Source: Candidatus Eisenbacteria bacterium (GTDB lineage Bacteria; Eisenbacteria; RBG-16-71-46; CAIMUX01; JAHJDP01). From it: 64,000 bases of DNA. Positions 62,037 to 64,000 of the stretch are shown piece by piece. The notes beneath the pieces were generated by a model. The model was not told the DNA's origin. It saw only the letters and a list, made by a program, of their open reading frames with translations, and searched no databases. The DNA is taken from the NCBI GenBank assembly GCA_018831195.1, contig JAHJDP010000087.1:62001-126000 (forward strand), in the 5' to 3' direction. A program made the position numbers and the translations under genes. How positions within the stretch are numbered: position 1 is the stretch's first letter; every line of letters starts with the position of its first letter.

Positions 62037-63443
62037 ATGAACACACCCAAATCCATCATTGGCTTGCTCTTTCTTATCTCTCTCGCCCTGGGATCCTCCA
62101 CGGCGGACGGCGCTGACCTGGTTCTGGCCGTAACGACGGATTTCAGTTCGAGCGGCTCCTTATCCACTCTGAGCGTCCAGGCGCCGTGGATCTCAGACAA
62201 TGATGTCGCCACAATTCACTCCGATGCCGTAGCCCGTGTTCATGACAGGATGATCTATGTCGTCAACCGTCTGGTGGCGGACAATATCCAGGTTATCAAC
62301 CCTGATGCCGATTTTGCGACAGTACAGCAATTCTCGGTAGGGGCCGCCAGCGATCCTCAGGATATTGCCGTTATCTCCGAAACCCGCGCTTACGTTTCCC
62401 GGCACAATTCCAATCTTCTGCTGGAGGTGAATCCCGTGACCGGTGAGCACCTTGGAACGATTTCTCTCCTCGAGTTCGCCGATCCCGACGGCCTGTGCGA
62501 AATGCACCGGATGCATATCGATGGGAATTATCTTTATGTACAAATACAAAGATTGAACCGAAATGCAAATTGGGTTCCGGTGCCTCCATCCTTGCTCGCC
62601 GTCATTGATTTGAATACAAGGCAGCTTGTCGATGTCGATCCCGGTGAGCCTGGAATGCAGGGAATCACCCTGGCCGGCCTCAATCCAATCGCTCCGATGC
62701 AGATCGATCCCGTTTCGGGTTGCCTGCTCGTCCCCGAGGCGGGGCGGTATACCGTGATCGATGCCGGCGGTATTGAGGCGGTTGATCTCAGCACCTGGGA
62801 ATCGACCGGTTTCGTGACGACCGAGGCGCAACTCGGCGGGGACCTTCTGGATTTCGCCCTCTGGTCATCCACAAAGGCCTACGCCCTCATCTCAACCGCG
62901 TCCTTTAACACACTCCTTCTCTCGTTTAATCCCCTCACCGGAGATCTCATCGAAACAATGTACAATCCAGGCGGCTATCTGCTCCACGATCTTCTTACAT
63001 ACGCCGGCGGCTATCTCTATCTCGCCGATCGCGACTACGTCACACCCGGCGTTAGGGTCTTTGATACAACGACGGATCAACTTATCGCCGGCCCGATCGA
63101 CACCGGCCTGCCGCCCTTTGAGCTGCTCCTCCTTCCGGATCCCTCGTCGCATCTCCCCGAACCCTCTTCTCAGGCGGAGGGGATCGGCCGCGCCTGCCCC
63201 AATCCCTCCGGGGGGGGCGTCCGGATCCACCTCCAATCGCCGGCCGGCGAACCTTTGGCCGCGGAAGTTTACGATGTTTTCGGCCGGCGGATTCGCGCCA
63301 TTGCGGTCCCGGCGTCGCGCTCCGACATCGTGTGGGATGGCTTCGATCAATCGGGACGCTGTGTTCCGGCCGGTGTTTATCACCTTCGCCTATCGGCGGG
63401 AAAGCGATTACTGGACACACAATCGATCCGCATCGTGCGTTGA
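62037..63443 (+). CDS. Secreted YncE-like beta-propeller, possible BtuG-like corrinoid binder
   Basis: The 468-residue protein starts 41 bp after the receptor and has a signal peptide (about 1-26). Repeated strands such as RMIYVVNRLVADNIQVIN, AYVSRHNSNLLLEVNP and KAYALISTASFNTLLLSF form a YncE-like seven-bladed propeller. The last 85 residues are a FlgD-like Ig domain (EVYDVFGRRIRAIA, AGVYHLRLSAGK, QSIRIVR). In Bacteroides, surface propeller BtuG captures cobalamin and hands it to BtuB. A similar role here is inferred from shared B12 control, fold and gene order; no lipobox is present, so anchoring must use the C-terminal domain. Confidence 0.8.
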   Translation: MNTPKSIIGLLFLISLALGSSTADGADLVLAVTTDFSSSGSLSTLSVQAPWISDNDVATIHSDAVARVHDRMIYVVNRLVADNIQVINPDADFATVQQFSVGAASDPQDIAVISETRAYVSRHNSNLLLEVNPVTGEHLGTISLLEFADPDGLCEMHRMHIDGNYLYVQIQRLNRNANWVPVPPSLLAVIDLNTRQLVDVDPGEPGMQGITLAGLNPIAPMQIDPVSGCLLVPEAGRYTVIDAGGIEAVDLSTWESTGFVTTEAQLGGDLLDFALWSSTKAYALISTASFNTLLLSFNPLTGDLIETMYNPGGYLLHDLLTYAGGYLYLADRDYVTPGVRVFDTTTDQLIAGPIDTGLPPFELLLLPDPSSHLPEPSSQAEGIGRACPNPSGGGVRIHLQSPAGEPLAAEVYDVFGRRIRAIAVPASRSDIVWDGFDQSGRCVPAGVYHLRLSAGKRLLDTQSIRIVR

Positions 63444-63554
63444 TAAGGCCCAACTCCCGGACCCGGGCCGCCATTTGATCCTTTCCGTCGCCCAAGGCCC
63501 CTGTGGTATAGTCAGGGCATCGGTCTCTCTTACCGCAGAGGAGGCGGATGGTCG

Positions 63555-64000
63555 ATGCCACCCCTTCATCACAACGCCCGCCGTCACGACCCGGCGCCTT
63601 GTCTTGTCGTCTTGATGATGCTTCTCTTTACGATGGCCGTACCCCACCGATTGCTAGCGGATGCTCCCGCCGGCGACAAAACCACACCCGATTCAAGCTG
63701 CCTGCAAAACAACCCCTCCGAATGGCGCTGGCTGGAACCCGGGTTGGAGCTGGGCTGCTACAATGCTCCCGGCGCGGAAGGATCAAGGAAGCCGGATATC
63801 CACATTCTTCGGATCGACCCCGATCACTTTGATTTTGTTTTGTTAAACTCGTCGGCGCCCGGACAAGGAAAGAGGTTCACGGCGAAGGAGTGGTGCCGGA
63901 AGGAAAACCTCGTCGCCGCGACCAATACCAGCATGTATCAGGAGGACTGCCGAACCAGCGTCTCTTATATGAGAAGCCCTGTGCATACAAACAATTCATA
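63555..64000 (+). CDS. Phosphodiester glycosidase (NAGPA-domain) protein, 3'-truncated
   Basis: ATG 63555 has GAGGAGG eight bases upstream. The frame runs off the window edge after 148 codons. A signal-like segment (VVLMMLLFTMAVPH) is followed by EWRWLEPGLELGCYNAPGAE, IHILRIDPDHFDF and LVAATNTSMYQEDCRTSVSY. This fits the NAGPA family: the W.(E/P)GLE opening, the RIDP strand and the N-T/A-x-M-Y block before the active site. It would hydrolyse sugar phosphodiesters outside the cytoplasm. The catalytic C-terminal part is not in the window. Confidence 0.72.
   Translation, partial: MPPLHHNARRHDPAPCLVVLMMLLFTMAVPHRLLADAPAGDKTTPDSSCLQNNPSEWRWLEPGLELGCYNAPGAEGSRKPDIHILRIDPDHFDFVLLNSSAPGQGKRFTAKEWCRKENLVAATNTSMYQEDCRTSVSYMRSPVHTNNS

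Overview
The window looks like a chromosome segment of an uncultured Gram-negative bacterium related to the FCB group. Candidatus Eisenbacteria or Latescibacteria-like lineages would fit, but this is inferred from style and not from a marker gene. The evidence is outer-membrane proteins (a TonB-dependent receptor, an Omp85-like barrel, a Wzi-like barrel, Wza-type export), four secreted proteins with a FlgD-like C-terminal domain ending in KAVLIR/KAVLVR-type tails, and moderately GC-rich coding sequence. No rRNA or tRNA gene was seen.

Layout. 1-4.8 kb: a four-gene ABC-2 transporter operon (two permeases, two ATPases; the first gene is cut by the window edge) and a concentrative nucleoside transporter. 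4.9-16.4 kb: an array of small unrelated genes separated by imperfect-palindrome repeats of about 60-130 bp. Their 3' ends (CGCGGGTTAAAAGAACGTTAG-like, read in pieces) match the L'/R' arrangement of integron attC sites, and stop codons repeatedly overlap the 5' end of the repeat. No integron integrase lies in the window, so this is best described as an attC cluster lacking an integrase. Cassette products include two paralogous beta-helix proteins on the reverse strand, small secreted proteins, an acetyltransferase-nucleotidyltransferase fusion, a GIY-YIG nuclease, lipoproteins, a shortened GNAT and an isoprenylcysteine-methyltransferase-like enzyme. Four cassette proteins share an unrecognised C-terminal motif, [ST]WGxxKSLY.

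16.6-31.8 kb: accessory genes. These are an RCC1-repeat secreted protein, an alpha/beta-hydrolase-subtilisin fusion, a hybrid sensor kinase, an MBL hydrolase, VF530, GNAT and TIR-domain proteins, more attC-like repeats, an IS110-type transposase remnant, and an Nramp transporter with a universal stress protein. 31.8-46.1 kb: more housekeeping-like content: a PfkB kinase, a Wzi-like barrel, a SEC-C/TPR protein, QueF, an FG-GAP-like secreted protein, a ferredoxin-NADP reductase, an Omp85-like barrel with a partner, hemerythrin, YkgJ, a GH18 enzyme and a GNAT/YoaP protein.

46.2-59.6 kb: a surface-polysaccharide locus (Wza-like exporter, Wzz-like chain-length protein, Wzy/WaaL-like polymerase, four GT4 glycosyltransferases, RmlD, a CapK/PaaK-like adenylate-forming enzyme, a Wzx-like flippase). 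The core forward genes overlap or nearly touch. 59.7-63.5 kb: a cobalamin riboswitch, then a BtuB-like TonB-dependent receptor and a secreted beta-propeller protein, resembling the BtuB-BtuG arrangement of Bacteroides. The window ends inside a NAGPA-type phosphodiester glycosidase gene.
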